Notes: generated by a model not told the origin, from the sequence alone. A DNA stretch of 64,000 bases from Haloechinothrix alba (GCF_900188115.1 NZ_FZNW01000004.1:186001-250000); one strand, 5' to 3'; positions 43,014 to 50,907 are shown, counted from the stretch's first letter. Numbers and translations: made by a program.

Positions 43014-43244
43014 GTGGAGATCAAGATCGGCATTCAGGAGACCGCACGGGAACTCGTACTGGCCAGCAGCCAGTCGCTTGACGAGATCGACGAGCTGATT
43101 TCCGACGCACTTCGCTCGGATGACGGCCTGCTGCGCCTGACCGACGACAAGGGCAGGCTGGTGGTCGTGCCGGCGTCCAAGGTCGCCTACGTGGAGATGA
43201 CACCGGCCGAGGCGCGCAGGGTCGGGTTCGCCGGAGGCGTGTAG
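43014..43244 (+). CDS. DUF3107 small protein (TB9.4-like)
   Basis: 76 residues. EIKIGIQETARELVLASSQS, then DEIDELISDALRSDDGLLRLTDD and VVVPASKVAYVEMTPAEARRVGF, is the actinobacterial DUF3107 pattern of M. tuberculosis Rv3208A (TB9.4), an ATP-binding-like small protein recognised by T cells. Function unknown. GTG 43014 is set by AGGAGGG 6 bases upstream; the frame is open to 42963 but that part has no ribosome site. It is convergent with the DUF4873 gene, 8 bp apart. Confidence 0.88.
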   Translation: MEIKIGIQETARELVLASSQSLDEIDELISDALRSDDGLLRLTDDKGRLVVVPASKVAYVEMTPAEARRVGFAGGV

Positions 43245-43252
43245 CCGCGCGG

Positions 43253-43576
43253 TCAGCCTTCGATGTCCGCGAGCGAGGTCGGTACGGCGAACGGCGGGGT
43301 GCTCGTACCCGAGATCCGGTAGCGGTTCCACGGGTCCGGGTCCGAGATCTCGCCGGACGCCGCACCCTCGCTCGTGGTGATCGTGACCTTCTTCTTCTTA
43401 CCGCGGGCCACCTGGTCGAGCTCCTGGTTCGCGGCGATGCGACCGTACCAGCGGTAGTAGCCGTCGATGGGCTGGAAGTGGCCGCGCAGCCGGACGTCCA
43501 CCGTGAGCGTGGTGTCCTCGACGAGCAGGCTGGCCTGGCCGACGTAGCCGTCCTCGTCCTGGTCGTGCTCGCTCAT
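43253..43576 (-). CDS. DUF4873 protein
   Basis: 107 residues. Begins with acidic MSEHDQDEDGYVGQASLLVEDT and runs as a beta-rich domain, with HFQPIDGYYRWYGRIAAN and RYRISGTSTPPFAVPTS as the most characteristic stretches of the DUF4873 family, which often occurs next to or fused to oxidoreductases. Basic KKKKVTI in the middle. No catalytic residues are apparent. It shares the strand with the upstream TetR gene, 103 bp apart, and may be co-transcribed with it; the oxygenase operon lies on the other side of the TetR promoter. Confidence 0.8.
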   Translation of the reverse strand: MSEHDQDEDGYVGQASLLVEDTTLTVDVRLRGHFQPIDGYYRWYGRIAANQELDQVARGKKKKVTITTSEGAASGEISDPDPWNRYRISGTSTPPFAVPTSLADIEG

Positions 43577-43679
43577 GATTCGCTCTCCTCGATGTCGTCG
43601 TGGCGACCGTGCCGCCGGGGTAGGGCCGGTCTCCCTGTCATCCCGGGTTGCCCGCGGGCTGCCGGGGACCGCTCGGCCG

Positions 43680-44441
43680 CTACTCTGCTGCTTCTTCGGA
43701 GGCCCCGGACAGGGGGCTGAACTGGATCACCTTGTTGACCTCGAGCGGCCTGTTGGGGTCGATGACGACGCCCTGCTGACGGCATATGCCGTCGATCGCT
43801 GCCCAGATGATCTGGGTGGTGTACTCCACGACGCTGTCCTTGCCCATGGAGCGGCGCTCCAGCCACCACTCGCCGGTGTTCTGCACGAGACCGACCACAC
43901 CGTACGCCCAGGGTTCGGCCGACCCGGAGTCGAGTCCGAACGCGCGCATGTAGTCGCCGAGCAGCGCGGTGACCGCGGTAGCGATGAACTCCTTGTCCTC
44001 CCCGACGATGTCGGAGTCCGGCGTGCGCTCGACGGTGTGGCTGGGTCGCGCCAGCAGGCGGTAGAGGTTGGGGTATTCCTCGATCGTGGAGAAGAAGGCG
44101 TCGATCACCGAGCGGATGCGGGGCAGCGGTGCCAGTTCCTCGTTCAGCGCGGGCATCAACCTGTTGAACAGGATCTGCGTGCCGTGTTGCCCGAGCGCGA
44201 CGTAGAGGTCCGCCTTGTCGGTGAAGTGCCGGTAGAGGACGGGTTTGGTCACTCCGGCCTCGGCGGCCACGTCCTCCATGCCGAACTCGGGACCGTGCGT
44301 GTCGAGTGCGCGTAGCGCGGCGTCGACGAACTCGGCCCGTCGCTCGATGCGGTGCTTCTTCCACCGGTCGCGCCGCGCGTCGCCCTGTGTGCTGGACTGC
44401 TTGCTGAGCTGCTTGCGATTGCGCTTGACATCCCCGGACAT
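43680..44441 (-). CDS. TetR-family transcriptional regulator
   Basis: 253 residues. HTH domain at about residues 30-75, RRAEFVDAALRALDTHGPEFGMEDVAAEAGVTKPVLYRHFTDKADLY (in part), with a recognition helix KPVLYRHF nearly the same as that of the TetR at 47644. The C-terminal ligand domain is helical (EFIATAVTALLGDYMRAFGL, YGVVGLVQNTGEWWLERRSM). ATG 44441 follows TAGCAT by 7 bases (leaderless); ATG 44450 is the alternative. A dense set of inverted repeats covers its promoter and the divergent oxygenase gene, so it most likely represses both. The basic N-terminal extension (KRNRKQLSKQ) is unusual for the family. Confidence 0.88.
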   Translation of the reverse strand: MSGDVKRNRKQLSKQSSTQGDARRDRWKKHRIERRAEFVDAALRALDTHGPEFGMEDVAAEAGVTKPVLYRHFTDKADLYVALGQHGTQILFNRLMPALNEELAPLPRIRSVIDAFFSTIEEYPNLYRLLARPSHTVERTPDSDIVGEDKEFIATAVTALLGDYMRAFGLDSGSAEPWAYGVVGLVQNTGEWWLERRSMGKDSVVEYTTQIIWAAIDGICRQQGVVIDPNRPLEVNKVIQFSPLSGASEEAAE

Positions 44442-44448
44442 GAAGCTC

Positions 44449-44482
44449 ATGCTACCACTAGGTAACCGTTACCACTGGTTAC
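44449..44482. promoter_or_regulatory. Operator of the TetR / di-iron oxygenase divergon
   Basis: CTACC-ACTA-GGTAA (44452-44465), the palindrome GGTAACCGTTACC (44461-44473) and a second TTACCACTGGTTAC (44469-44482) overlap. The first half overlaps the TAGCAT -10 (44449-44454, minus strand) of the regulator gene. The arrangement is typical of autorepression; the same CTACC-N4-GGTA form occurs at 48467-48480. Confidence 0.6.
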
Positions 44483-44528
44483 ATACAAGCGGGTGATTCT
44501 GGACCAGGGGAAGAAGGGCGGTCTTGCA

Positions 44529-45443
44529 ATGACGCAGGCGCTGAGAACGGGGGATGCGGAGCGGACATCCGAGCGGTTGCTCAAGTCCTCGGCCGGCAAG
44601 TTCTACGACCCGGACGTCGACATCGACTGGGGCGCTCCGCTCGACGAGACCAAGCGGTACATACCCGAGCACCGCGTGTCGCTCTACGGCACGTACCTGT
44701 GGGACCGCCTGACCGAGCAGCAGCGCATCGAGCTGACCAAGCACGAGGGCATCAGCGTGGCCACCAACGGCATCTGGTTCGAGGTGATGCTGATGCAGAT
44801 GCTGCTCAAGGAGGTCAACGACGCCGATCCCACCTCGAGCCGCGCGCAGTACATGCTTACCGAGATCGCCGACGAGTGCCGGCACTCGACGATGTTCGCG
44901 CGGCTGGCGAGCAAGGCGGGTGTGCCGGCGTACGGGCCGGTGCGCTGGCGGCACCAGCTCGGCAAGGTACTGCCGGTCGTCGGTTACGGCCCAGCGCTCT
45001 ACGGCGCGATCCTCGTCGCCGAGGAGATTCTGGACCGGCTGCAGCGCGAGCAGATGAACGACCCCGAGATCCAGCCGCTGATGCGGATGGTCAACCGCAT
45101 CCACGTGCTGGAGGAGGCCAGGCACGTCACGTTCGCGCGGGAGGAAGTCACGCGCGGTATGCCGGGGCTGAGCAAGGCCGAGCTGGCTTACCAGCGGTTC
45201 CTGATCGCGTTCGTGTCCTTCCACATCACGCGCAGCATCATCAACCCGCGGGTGTACTCCGCGGTCGGCATCGACCCGAAGGAAGGGCACAAGGTCGCGC
45301 TGGAGAACCCGTACTTCCAGGAGACCCTCCGTTACTCAGGGGAGAAGATCATGCCGTTCCTGCAGGAGAACGGTCTGGTGGGTGCCCCAGGCATGTACTG
45401 GTGGCGCAAGTCCTTCCTGATCGGCGAGGGTGATGCCGCGTGA
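44529..45443 (+). CDS. AurF-like di-iron oxygenase
   Basis: 304 residues (316 if GTG 44493 is used; ATG 44529 is preferred because the operator reaches 44482). A PF11583-type non-haem di-iron protein. The likely metal ligands fall in the helical motifs LTKHEGISVATNGIWFEVMLMQML, TEIADECRHSTMFARL (E-x2-x-H type) and VNRIHVLEEARHVTFAREEV (E-x2-H). Similar proteins (AurF, CmlI) oxygenate arylamines; others are fatty-acyl or small-amine oxygenases, so the substrate here is open. It overlaps the alpha/beta hydrolase gene by 4 bp, making a two-gene operon under the divergent TetR. Confidence 0.85.
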   Translation: MTQALRTGDAERTSERLLKSSAGKFYDPDVDIDWGAPLDETKRYIPEHRVSLYGTYLWDRLTEQQRIELTKHEGISVATNGIWFEVMLMQMLLKEVNDADPTSSRAQYMLTEIADECRHSTMFARLASKAGVPAYGPVRWRHQLGKVLPVVGYGPALYGAILVAEEILDRLQREQMNDPEIQPLMRMVNRIHVLEEARHVTFAREEVTRGMPGLSKAELAYQRFLIAFVSFHITRSIINPRVYSAVGIDPKEGHKVALENPYFQETLRYSGEKIMPFLQENGLVGAPGMYWWRKSFLIGEGDAA

Positions 45444-46369
45444 CGACGGTCGACCACGCGGGTGCAGCGCCCGCGGAGCGGCAGGCTGCGCCCTGGGACC
45501 CCAGCCAGCGGCACCGGATGCTCACCTCGGACGGGACCGCGCTGCACGTACGGGAGTCCGGCCCGTCGACGGCCGAGGTCACTGTGGTGCTGGTGCACGG
45601 GTGGACGCAGGACAACACGTGCTGGGAGCCGGTGGCGGACCGGCTCAGCGGCGACGTCCGCGTGCTGCGTTACGACCACAGGGGGCACGGTGCGTCAGCG
45701 CCCGCTGTGCCGGGTTCGGCGACCATCGAACAGCTCGCCGACGACCTCGCCGAGTTGATCGACAAGCGGGTGCCTGCCGGTCGACTCGTGCTCGCCGGGC
45801 ACTCGATGGGTGGCATGACGATCATGGCACTTGCCGAGCGTTACCCGGAGCTCGTCGCGCAACGGGTGGTCGGCAGCGCGTTCGTTGCCACATCCTCCGG
45901 CCAGATGGACCGCCTCACTCTCGGCCTGCCCGACCTGGCAGCGCGCCGCGTGCCGCAGGTCGAGAGCGCGCTGCAGGTGCTGCTCGAGAAGCGGCGCAAG
46001 GACACGCTGCCGGGGAACCCGCGGTTGCTCAGCCCGGCGACGCGCTGGCTGGTGTTCGGCAAGCGGGCCCGGCAGGCCGATGTCCTGGACGTGACCAGGC
46101 AGGCGCTGCGGGCGCACCCGGTCTCCATCGCGGGGTTCCGGGACTCCATGCGCGGCCATGACCGGCGCGTCGCGCTCGCGGCGCTGCGCGACAAGGCGAC
46201 GCTCGTGCTGGTCGGGGACAGGGACCGGCTGTGCCCCGTCGAGCACGCCCAGGTCATCGCCGATCAGCTGCCCGATGCCGAATACGTGCTCTACCCCGGA
46301 GCCGGGCACATGCTGACCTACGAGCGCTCCCGCGAGGTCGCCGAGCACATCAACGACCTCATCACCTGA
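45440..46369 (+). CDS. Alpha/beta hydrolase
   Basis: 309 residues. Oxyanion strand VVLVHGWTQDNTCWEPVADRL (residues 48-70), then RVLRYDHRGHGAS, nucleophile elbow G-H-S-M-G-G near residue 120 with the catalytic Ser, Asp in LVGDRDRLCPVEHA and His in PGAGHMLTYERS. A complete serine hydrolase of the esterase/epoxide- or haloalkane-like type. GTG 45440 overlaps the oxygenase stop by 4 bp, so it most likely acts on the oxygenase product or its precursor ester. The cap domain (residues 150-215) is rich in Arg and Leu. Substrate unknown. Confidence 0.87.
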   Translation: MTTVDHAGAAPAERQAAPWDPSQRHRMLTSDGTALHVRESGPSTAEVTVVLVHGWTQDNTCWEPVADRLSGDVRVLRYDHRGHGASAPAVPGSATIEQLADDLAELIDKRVPAGRLVLAGHSMGGMTIMALAERYPELVAQRVVGSAFVATSSGQMDRLTLGLPDLAARRVPQVESALQVLLEKRRKDTLPGNPRLLSPATRWLVFGKRARQADVLDVTRQALRAHPVSIAGFRDSMRGHDRRVALAALRDKATLVLVGDRDRLCPVEHAQVIADQLPDAEYVLYPGAGHMLTYERSREVAEHINDLIT

Positions 46370-46448
46370 GATCCGGGCTCTCGTTCGCCACGCAGCCGTG
46401 CCCGCCACCCCGGCCCCGGTAGCTGCTGATCACCGAAAAACATGCTTT

Positions 46449-46475
46449 GTATGGAACATAAAAGTTGATCCATAC
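46449..46475. promoter_or_regulatory. Inverted repeat GTATGGA-N13-TCCATAC in an AT-rich pocket
   Basis: Perfect 7-bp arms (46449-46455, 46469-46475), with a stretch of about 60 bases at under 45% G+C, unlike its surroundings. It lies about 70 bp upstream of the 46543 gene, fitting an operator or promoter. A pocket of similar AT richness lies at the GbsR-like promoter 1 kb away. Confidence 0.5.
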
Positions 46476-46505
46476 GTTGCAAATAACGTCGAGGTGTCGG
46501 GTTCA

Positions 46506-46523
46506 GCTACTCCGGTGGGTAGC
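46506..46523. promoter_or_regulatory. Inverted repeat GCTAC-N8-GTAGC with CCGGTGGGTAGC core
   Basis: Arms at 46506-46510 and 46519-46523. The 12 bases CCGGTGGGTAGC (46512-46523) are identical to those at 48470-48481 in the second TetR operator. It sits just upstream of the GGGGAGG ribosome site of the 46543 gene, so it could be a further TetR site or share the sequence by chance. Confidence 0.4.
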
Positions 46524-46542
46524 GACAGGGGAGGTGATTCCC

Positions 46543-46893
46543 GTGGCAGCTACGCAGGACCGCGGTGTCGGTGCGTTGTTGACCGATGCCGAGGAGGCAT
46601 TGCGCGGTGTCGAGCACGCGCTGCAGGCACGCGCTCCGGACCCCAGCGAGCTGTACCACATGGTCGACGGAGCCATGCGGGTAACGTCGACGCTGGCCGA
46701 GCTGGTCGAGGCGACCCGGCAGCGTGCGGCCGAGTGCCTGGATGGCGAGGTACTCAACGAGCTACGCGCGGACCTGCAGGCGATGCACGGTTGCCTGATC
46801 ACCGGTCCCTTGCTGCTGGCTCCTGCTCGGGACGACCTGCGCCCTGTGCCCGGGCACAGCCAGGCCGAGCAGCCCGGGATGGTGGTGGACTGA
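46543..46893 (+). CDS. Hypothetical helical protein
   Basis: 116 residues. Helical and amphipathic: GVGALLTDAEEALRGVEHAL, DPSELYHMVDGAMRVTSTLAELVEATRQRAAECLD and LNELRADLQAMHGCLITGPLLLAPA. No known domain is recognised and no signal peptide. GTG 46543 is chosen because GGGGAGG sits 8 bases upstream (46528-46534); GTG 46534 would overlap that box. A longer frame to 46465 lacks a ribosome site. It stands alone between two regulatory repeats and the convergent GbsR-like gene (40 bp between stops), so control by one of the neighbouring regulators is likely. Confidence 0.65.
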   Translation: MAATQDRGVGALLTDAEEALRGVEHALQARAPDPSELYHMVDGAMRVTSTLAELVEATRQRAAECLDGEVLNELRADLQAMHGCLITGPLLLAPARDDLRPVPGHSQAEQPGMVVD

Positions 46894-46933
46894 GGCGCGG
46901 TCCCGCGGTCCCCGCGGGTGCGCGGCGGAGGGC

Positions 46934-47470
46934 CTAGTCGGGCACCTCGGTGCTCTCCGCGCCCTCGCGGGACAGTGCCCGCCGGTGCTCGCGCCACTCG
47001 TCGAGGTTCTCGGACAGCTTGCGGCGCATGAACGCGTAGAACTCCTGGGTCTCGCGCAGCCGCTTACCGCCGGGGCGGTCGGCGCCGAGCAGTTCGACGC
47101 CTTCGCCTGCGAGCTGCTCGAAGGGCTCGACCGTGTCGACTCGCCGCGACATGATCGTTCCCCACACGTCGTCGTCGTAGATCCGGTAGGTGTCCACCCG
47201 GGCACCCGGCTCGCGTTCCTTGCCGATCAGGCTGGCCTGCACGAGCGTGCGGACCGCCCCGGAGATCGCCGCCGGGCTCACCCGCAGGCCCGACGCGAGG
47301 TCCGCGGCCGTGTAGCGCTCCGCGTCGTCGATCAGGATGTAGGCGAACACCCTGGCAGCCATGCGCGGAAGCCCGAAATCGGCCAGTGCCATCGCGAACC
47401 GCTCGATGAAGCGCAGCACGTCCTCGCGGTGCGCGCCGGAAGAGTCGCCGGCGGCTGCGGGCGCGGCCAT
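46934..47470 (-). CDS. GbsR/MarR-family transcriptional regulator
   Basis: 178 residues. Winged-helix DNA-binding domain at about 30-115: ERFAMALADFGLPRMAARVFAYILIDDAERYTAADLASGLRVSPAAISGAVRTLVQASLI (in part), with recognition helix SPAAISGAVRTL, then a helical dimerisation part. GbsR-like proteins typically act as choline-type or drug-transporter repressors, but no transporter lies next to it. ATG 47470 has GGGAGGAGG 7 bases ahead. A consensus-like promoter (TTTACT, 17 bases, TATAGT) precedes it. The convergent partner is the 46543 gene. Confidence 0.85.
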   Translation of the reverse strand: MAAPAAAGDSSGAHREDVLRFIERFAMALADFGLPRMAARVFAYILIDDAERYTAADLASGLRVSPAAISGAVRTLVQASLIGKEREPGARVDTYRIYDDDVWGTIMSRRVDTVEPFEQLAGEGVELLGADRPGGKRLRETQEFYAFMRRKLSENLDEWREHRRALSREGAESTEVPD

Positions 47471-47509
47471 CGTTGCCTCCTCCCGAGTCGTCCGGGCTAC
47501 CTGGTTCAC

Positions 47510-47538
47510 ACTATAAGATCGATTCACAAAAGAGTAAA
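47510..47538 (-). promoter_or_regulatory. Housekeeping-type promoter of the GbsR-like gene
   Basis: Minus strand TTTACT (47538-47533), 17 bases, TATAGT (47515-47510), in an AT-rich pocket that also holds ATTGATT...AATCGAT imperfect inverted repeats. This is unusually close to the sigma-70 consensus for such GC-rich DNA, so strong or specially regulated transcription is likely. Confidence 0.55.
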
Positions 47539-47643
47539 TCAATTCGGGTCAAGCCGCTGGGTAGCGGCGTACGGCGGGTGAAGACATCATGCCCGTGCTA
47601 CCGGAGCCGCTCCCCGCGACGGTCCGCGTGCCTGCGGCCGGAC

Positions 47644-48357
47644 TCAGGACTGCTGCAGCGGGTACCCCGCGCCGATACCGCGCCACGCGAGCTGGGAGAT
47701 CAGGCCGACCGCCTCGTCGCGGTGAATGCTGCTGGGGTTTTCCATCCAGAAGCGCGCGCTGACCTGGCTCAGCCCCACCAGGCCTGCGGCGAGCAGGCGG
47801 GCGCGGGTGGAGTCGAGCCCGGCATCGGCGGTGATCGTGTCGGTCAACGCGTCCACGATGTCCGTGGTCGCCCGCTCGACCGCGCGCTGCACCTGCGCGT
47901 CGCCTCGCAGGTCGGACTCGAACACCATGCGGTACGCACCCGTCCGGCCGTTGACGAAGTCGAAGTAGGCCCCTACCGCGGCGTTGACGCGGTGCTTGTT
48001 GTCGGGGGTGGAGGCCAGCGCGGCCCGCACGTTAGAGATCAACTCGTCGACGTGCTCCTCGAGCAGCGCGACGTAGAGCTCGAGCTTGCCAGGGAAGTGC
48101 TGGTACAAGACCGGCTTGGACACCCCGGCGTGCTCGGCGATCTCGTCCATCGCGGTCGCGTGGTACCCGTTGGCGGCGAAGATCTCCTGAGCCGCGGTCA
48201 GCAGCTGCGCACGGCGCTTGTTGCGCGGCAGCCGGGAACCACGGCCGAGCTCGAAATCGTTCGTGTCGCTGTCGAGTGCGGTGCCCCGGCCTGCTGCGTC
48301 CTGTGGGGTGCGCGGTGCCAGGCTGGTGGCGTCGATCCGCTTCGCCGCTTCGGTCAT
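47644..48357 (-). CDS. TetR-family transcriptional regulator (Rv3208-like)
   Basis: 237 residues, similar in size to M. tuberculosis Rv3208 (228). HTH at about residues 46-95: NKRRAQLLTAAQEIFAANGYHATAMDEIAEHAGVSKPVLYQHF (in part), recognition helix KPVLYQHFPGK. C-terminal ligand domain with YFDFVNGRTGAYRMVFESDLR and LVGLSQVSARFWMEN. N-terminal 40 residues are disordered. ATG 48357 has GGAGGA 5 bases ahead. It is divergent from the 48628 hydrolase; the 270 bp between carry CTACC-GGTG-GGTAG and ACGTGT-CA-ACACGT. Cross-talk with the TetR at 43680 is possible given the near identical recognition helix. Confidence 0.9.
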   Translation of the reverse strand: MTEAAKRIDATSLAPRTPQDAAGRGTALDSDTNDFELGRGSRLPRNKRRAQLLTAAQEIFAANGYHATAMDEIAEHAGVSKPVLYQHFPGKLELYVALLEEHVDELISNVRAALASTPDNKHRVNAAVGAYFDFVNGRTGAYRMVFESDLRGDAQVQRAVERATTDIVDALTDTITADAGLDSTRARLLAAGLVGLSQVSARFWMENPSSIHRDEAVGLISQLAWRGIGAGYPLQQS

Positions 48358-48466
48358 GCTTCCTCCATCGCGTGCTCGAACGCCACGCCGGACGCCGGTC
48401 GCCGTAGCTGATCCCGCGCGCCCCGTTCGCTTGTTACGGGCAACCGTCCCGGATGCCGCTTCGACA

Positions 48467-48480
48467 CTACCGGTGGGTAG
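48467..48480. promoter_or_regulatory. TetR operator candidate CTACC-GGTG-GGTAG
   Basis: A 14-bp inverted repeat with a 4-base spacer, 110 bp upstream of the TetR start at 48357 and 147 bp from the divergent hydrolase. Same form as CTACC-ACTA-GGTAA at the other TetR promoter. Confidence 0.55.
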
Positions 48481-48503
48481 CCCTGTCTCGGCAAGGCTTG
48501 CTG

Positions 48504-48517
48504 ACGTGTCAACACGT
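48504..48517. promoter_or_regulatory. Palindrome ACGTGT-CA-ACACGT
   Basis: A perfect 14-base inverted repeat, 24 bp from the CTACC operator, in the same divergent region. Probably a second operator; the binding protein is unknown. Confidence 0.4.
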
Positions 48518-48627
48518 TAACCGCCGCGACGCCGGACGGGTTACGGCCCGTCTCCGGATCGAGACTGACGTTACGTACCGTCGTGCCCTGGGACGATCGT
48601 CGCTGGATCATGCGGGTAGGGGCGTGC

Positions 48628-49641
48628 ATGCTGGTGTGGATGTCGACGTCACCCTCGCGCTGCGGCGCCCGGCCCGTTCGGAGCGCCCCGCTCCCTGCGA
48701 ACACGGTGTTGCCACCGCTCGACCAGTCCCTGCCCCCGTGGCCGGGCGGGATCGAGACCTCCGGCGGTACCCGGCTGTTCGTGCGGCGTACCGGGGAGGT
48801 GAGCACAGGAGACGGCGGGCGGAACGTACTGTACGTGCACGGGCTGGGGGGATCCTCGACCAACTGGACCGATCTCGGCTACCAGCTCATGCCGTGGGGA
48901 CACGGCATCGCTGTCGACCTGCCCGGCTTCGGCTTCACCGAACCGGATGCCGGGTTCGACTTCCGCATGGGCTCGCAGGCCGACCGGCTGGCCGCCTATC
49001 TCGACGGGCACGGCAGCTCGCCCGTGCACCTGGTCGGCAACTCGATGGGCGGCGCGATCGCGATCCTGCTCGCCGCGCGCCGGCCCGCCCTGGTGCGCAC
49101 CCTGACGCTGGTCTCGCCGGCCATGCCGGACCTGCGGCCCGACCCGCGCAGGCTCTCCGACCCCAAGGCGGCGCTGACCCCTCTTCCGCTGATCGGTAAG
49201 CGGGTGCGCAGGCAGCTGGCGGCGCTGGGGCCGCGCGAGCGCGCGCGGCAGATCATCGGGCTGTGCTGTGCCGAGCCCGACGCCTTCCCGCGTAACCGGC
49301 TGGACGAGCTCGCCGAGGAACACACCGCACGCATGCGGTACCCGTGGGCGGGCCCGGCGCTCAGCCGGAGCACGGCCGAGCTGGTCCGTACCTGGCTGGC
49401 ACCCGGCGCCGGGTCGTTGTGGGCCGCCGCGCGCGAGGTAACCGTTCCCACGCTCGTCGTCTGGGGCACGCAGGACCGGGTGGTCTCGGCGCGCAAGGCA
49501 CTCCGCACGGTCCGGGCGCTGCCGAACGGGAGGTTGCTGCTGCTCGACAGAACGGGTCACGTCGCGCAGATGGAGCATCCCGCCGTGCTCGCCGGGGCGA
49601 TGCTGGGCATGTGGCAGGCGGTGCGGGACGGCGGCTGGTAA
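48628..49641 (+). CDS. Alpha/beta hydrolase
   Basis: 337 residues from ATG 48628; starts at 48583, 48610 and 48640 are also in frame and the real one is uncertain. The fold shows NVLYVHGLGGSSTNWTDLGYQL, AVDLPGFGFTEPDAG, nucleophile elbow G-N-S-M-G-G near residue 144 with the catalytic Ser, VWGTQDRVVSARKAL with the Asp and RTGHVAQMEHPAVL with the His. Complete triad. The cap contains a basic segment (LIGKRVRRQLAALGPRERARQ). Cytosolic esterase/lipase-type; substrate unknown. It is divergent from the second TetR and probably its target. Confidence 0.85.
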   Translation: MLVWMSTSPSRCGARPVRSAPLPANTVLPPLDQSLPPWPGGIETSGGTRLFVRRTGEVSTGDGGRNVLYVHGLGGSSTNWTDLGYQLMPWGHGIAVDLPGFGFTEPDAGFDFRMGSQADRLAAYLDGHGSSPVHLVGNSMGGAIAILLAARRPALVRTLTLVSPAMPDLRPDPRRLSDPKAALTPLPLIGKRVRRQLAALGPRERARQIIGLCCAEPDAFPRNRLDELAEEHTARMRYPWAGPALSRSTAELVRTWLAPGAGSLWAAAREVTVPTLVVWGTQDRVVSARKALRTVRALPNGRLLLLDRTGHVAQMEHPAVLAGAMLGMWQAVRDGGW

Positions 49642-49704
49642 CCCCGGAGCGCCCGTGCTCGGCGTGCGCTGAGCGCGGCCGCGCGATGTGGCACGCTGGA
49701 TGCC

Positions 49705-50847
49705 GTGCATCCACCACCGCGACCAGGAAACGGGCGTGACACTCGCGCCGCTGATCGCACCCGGCGTGGCACGGATGGTTCCACCGGCGCAGCGTCGTCG
49801 GCCACGTCGGCCGGTCCTGCACGGGCCGGTGAACCGCTCAGGGCGTCCTGGCGGCCGAGTGCCGCGGGCACCGGGTGGCAGACCGGCCAGCAGGGCGCCC
49901 GCAGTGGTTCACCGGGGGCCGGGAGACGGCCGAGGCGCGGCGGCGTGCGCGGCTCCGTGAGCCGGCTGCGCCGTTTCGGCTGGCGGCTCTACGCGTTACC
50001 CGCGCTGGCGGTGCTGACGTTGCTCGTCGCTGTCGACACGGCAACCGACGCCGGGTCGTCCGATGGCGAGCGGGTCGGCAACAGTTCCCAGGCGCAGGAA
50101 CGACACGGCGAACATCCGCCCGCGGGCGAGCCGCCTGCGAGCGAGATCCCGATCGATCCCGCTGATGTGGATGTGCCCAGTGCCGAGCTACCGGACGGGG
50201 GCGACTTCACCGAGGAGGGCGAGCACACCTGGGAGGTCCTGGACGGTTCCGCCGAGCCGGTCGGCGAGGGTACCGAGCATTACGCTTACACGGTCGAGGT
50301 CGAGGACGGCATCGATCCCGCGAGCTACGGCGGTAACGATGCCTTCGCCGAGACGGTCGATGCGATCCTGTCCGACCCGCGTAGCTGGATCGGCAGCGGG
50401 GACGTGACGTTCGAGCGCGTCGACGGGCAGGACGCCGAGCCGGACTTCCGGGTCAGCCTCACCACGCCCAAGACAAGCAGGCACGCGGACGTGTGCGGCT
50501 ATGTCATCGAGTACGAGGCCTCCTGCTACCGCAGGGACATCGACCGTGTCGTGATCAATCTCGCGCGATGGGTCCGGGGTGCTGTGGCGTTCGACTCCGA
50601 TATCGGCATGTACCGGCAGTATCTGGTCAACCACGAGGTCGGCCACGCGCTCGGGCTGCCGCACGTGGGCTGCGCCGAGGACGGTGCGTTGGCGCCGGTG
50701 ATGATGCAGCAGAGCTTCGGCGTCGACAACGACTACGTCGCCGAACTCAACGAGGGCATACCGGGGGAGGAGGGCACGGTGCCATCGGACGGAAAGACCT
50801 GCCGGCCGAACGCCTGGCCGAACCCGCAGGCCGACACCGACGACTGA
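49705..50847 (+). CDS. DUF3152 membrane-anchored metalloprotease-like protein
   Basis: 380 residues. A disordered, basic N-terminus (1-90, Arg/Gly/Ala-rich), one membrane helix (about residues 96-112, LYALPALAVLTLLVAV), an acidic linker, then an extracellular domain. The domain contains the metzincin zinc motif H-E-V-G-H-A-L-G-L-P-H followed by G-C, the signature of metalloproteases of the archaemetzincin/DUF3152 type. Cysteines are present in VCGYVIEYEASCY and CAEDG / CRPN, probably paired. It matches M. tuberculosis Rv3207c beside moeZ. Start at 49705 is uncertain because the N-terminus is low-complexity. A CTCCCAG-TAT-CTGGGAG hairpin follows the stop. Confidence 0.85.
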   Translation: MHPPPRPGNGRDTRAADRTRRGTDGSTGAASSATSAGPARAGEPLRASWRPSAAGTGWQTGQQGARSGSPGAGRRPRRGGVRGSVSRLRRFGWRLYALPALAVLTLLVAVDTATDAGSSDGERVGNSSQAQERHGEHPPAGEPPASEIPIDPADVDVPSAELPDGGDFTEEGEHTWEVLDGSAEPVGEGTEHYAYTVEVEDGIDPASYGGNDAFAETVDAILSDPRSWIGSGDVTFERVDGQDAEPDFRVSLTTPKTSRHADVCGYVIEYEASCYRRDIDRVVINLARWVRGAVAFDSDIGMYRQYLVNHEVGHALGLPHVGCAEDGALAPVMMQQSFGVDNDYVAELNEGIPGEEGTVPSDGKTCRPNAWPNPQADTDD

Positions 50848-50890
50848 TCCCGCGTGCCTGCGGGCCGGACACCGGGTCCCTGCATCGCGG

Positions 50891-50907
50891 CTCCCAGTAT
50901 CTGGGAG
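50891..50907. terminator. Hairpin CTCCCAG-TAT-CTGGGAG after the DUF3152 gene
   Basis: Perfect 7-bp arms with a 3-base loop, 43 bp after the stop and 150 bp before moeZ. Plausible terminator, no T-tract. Confidence 0.45.
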
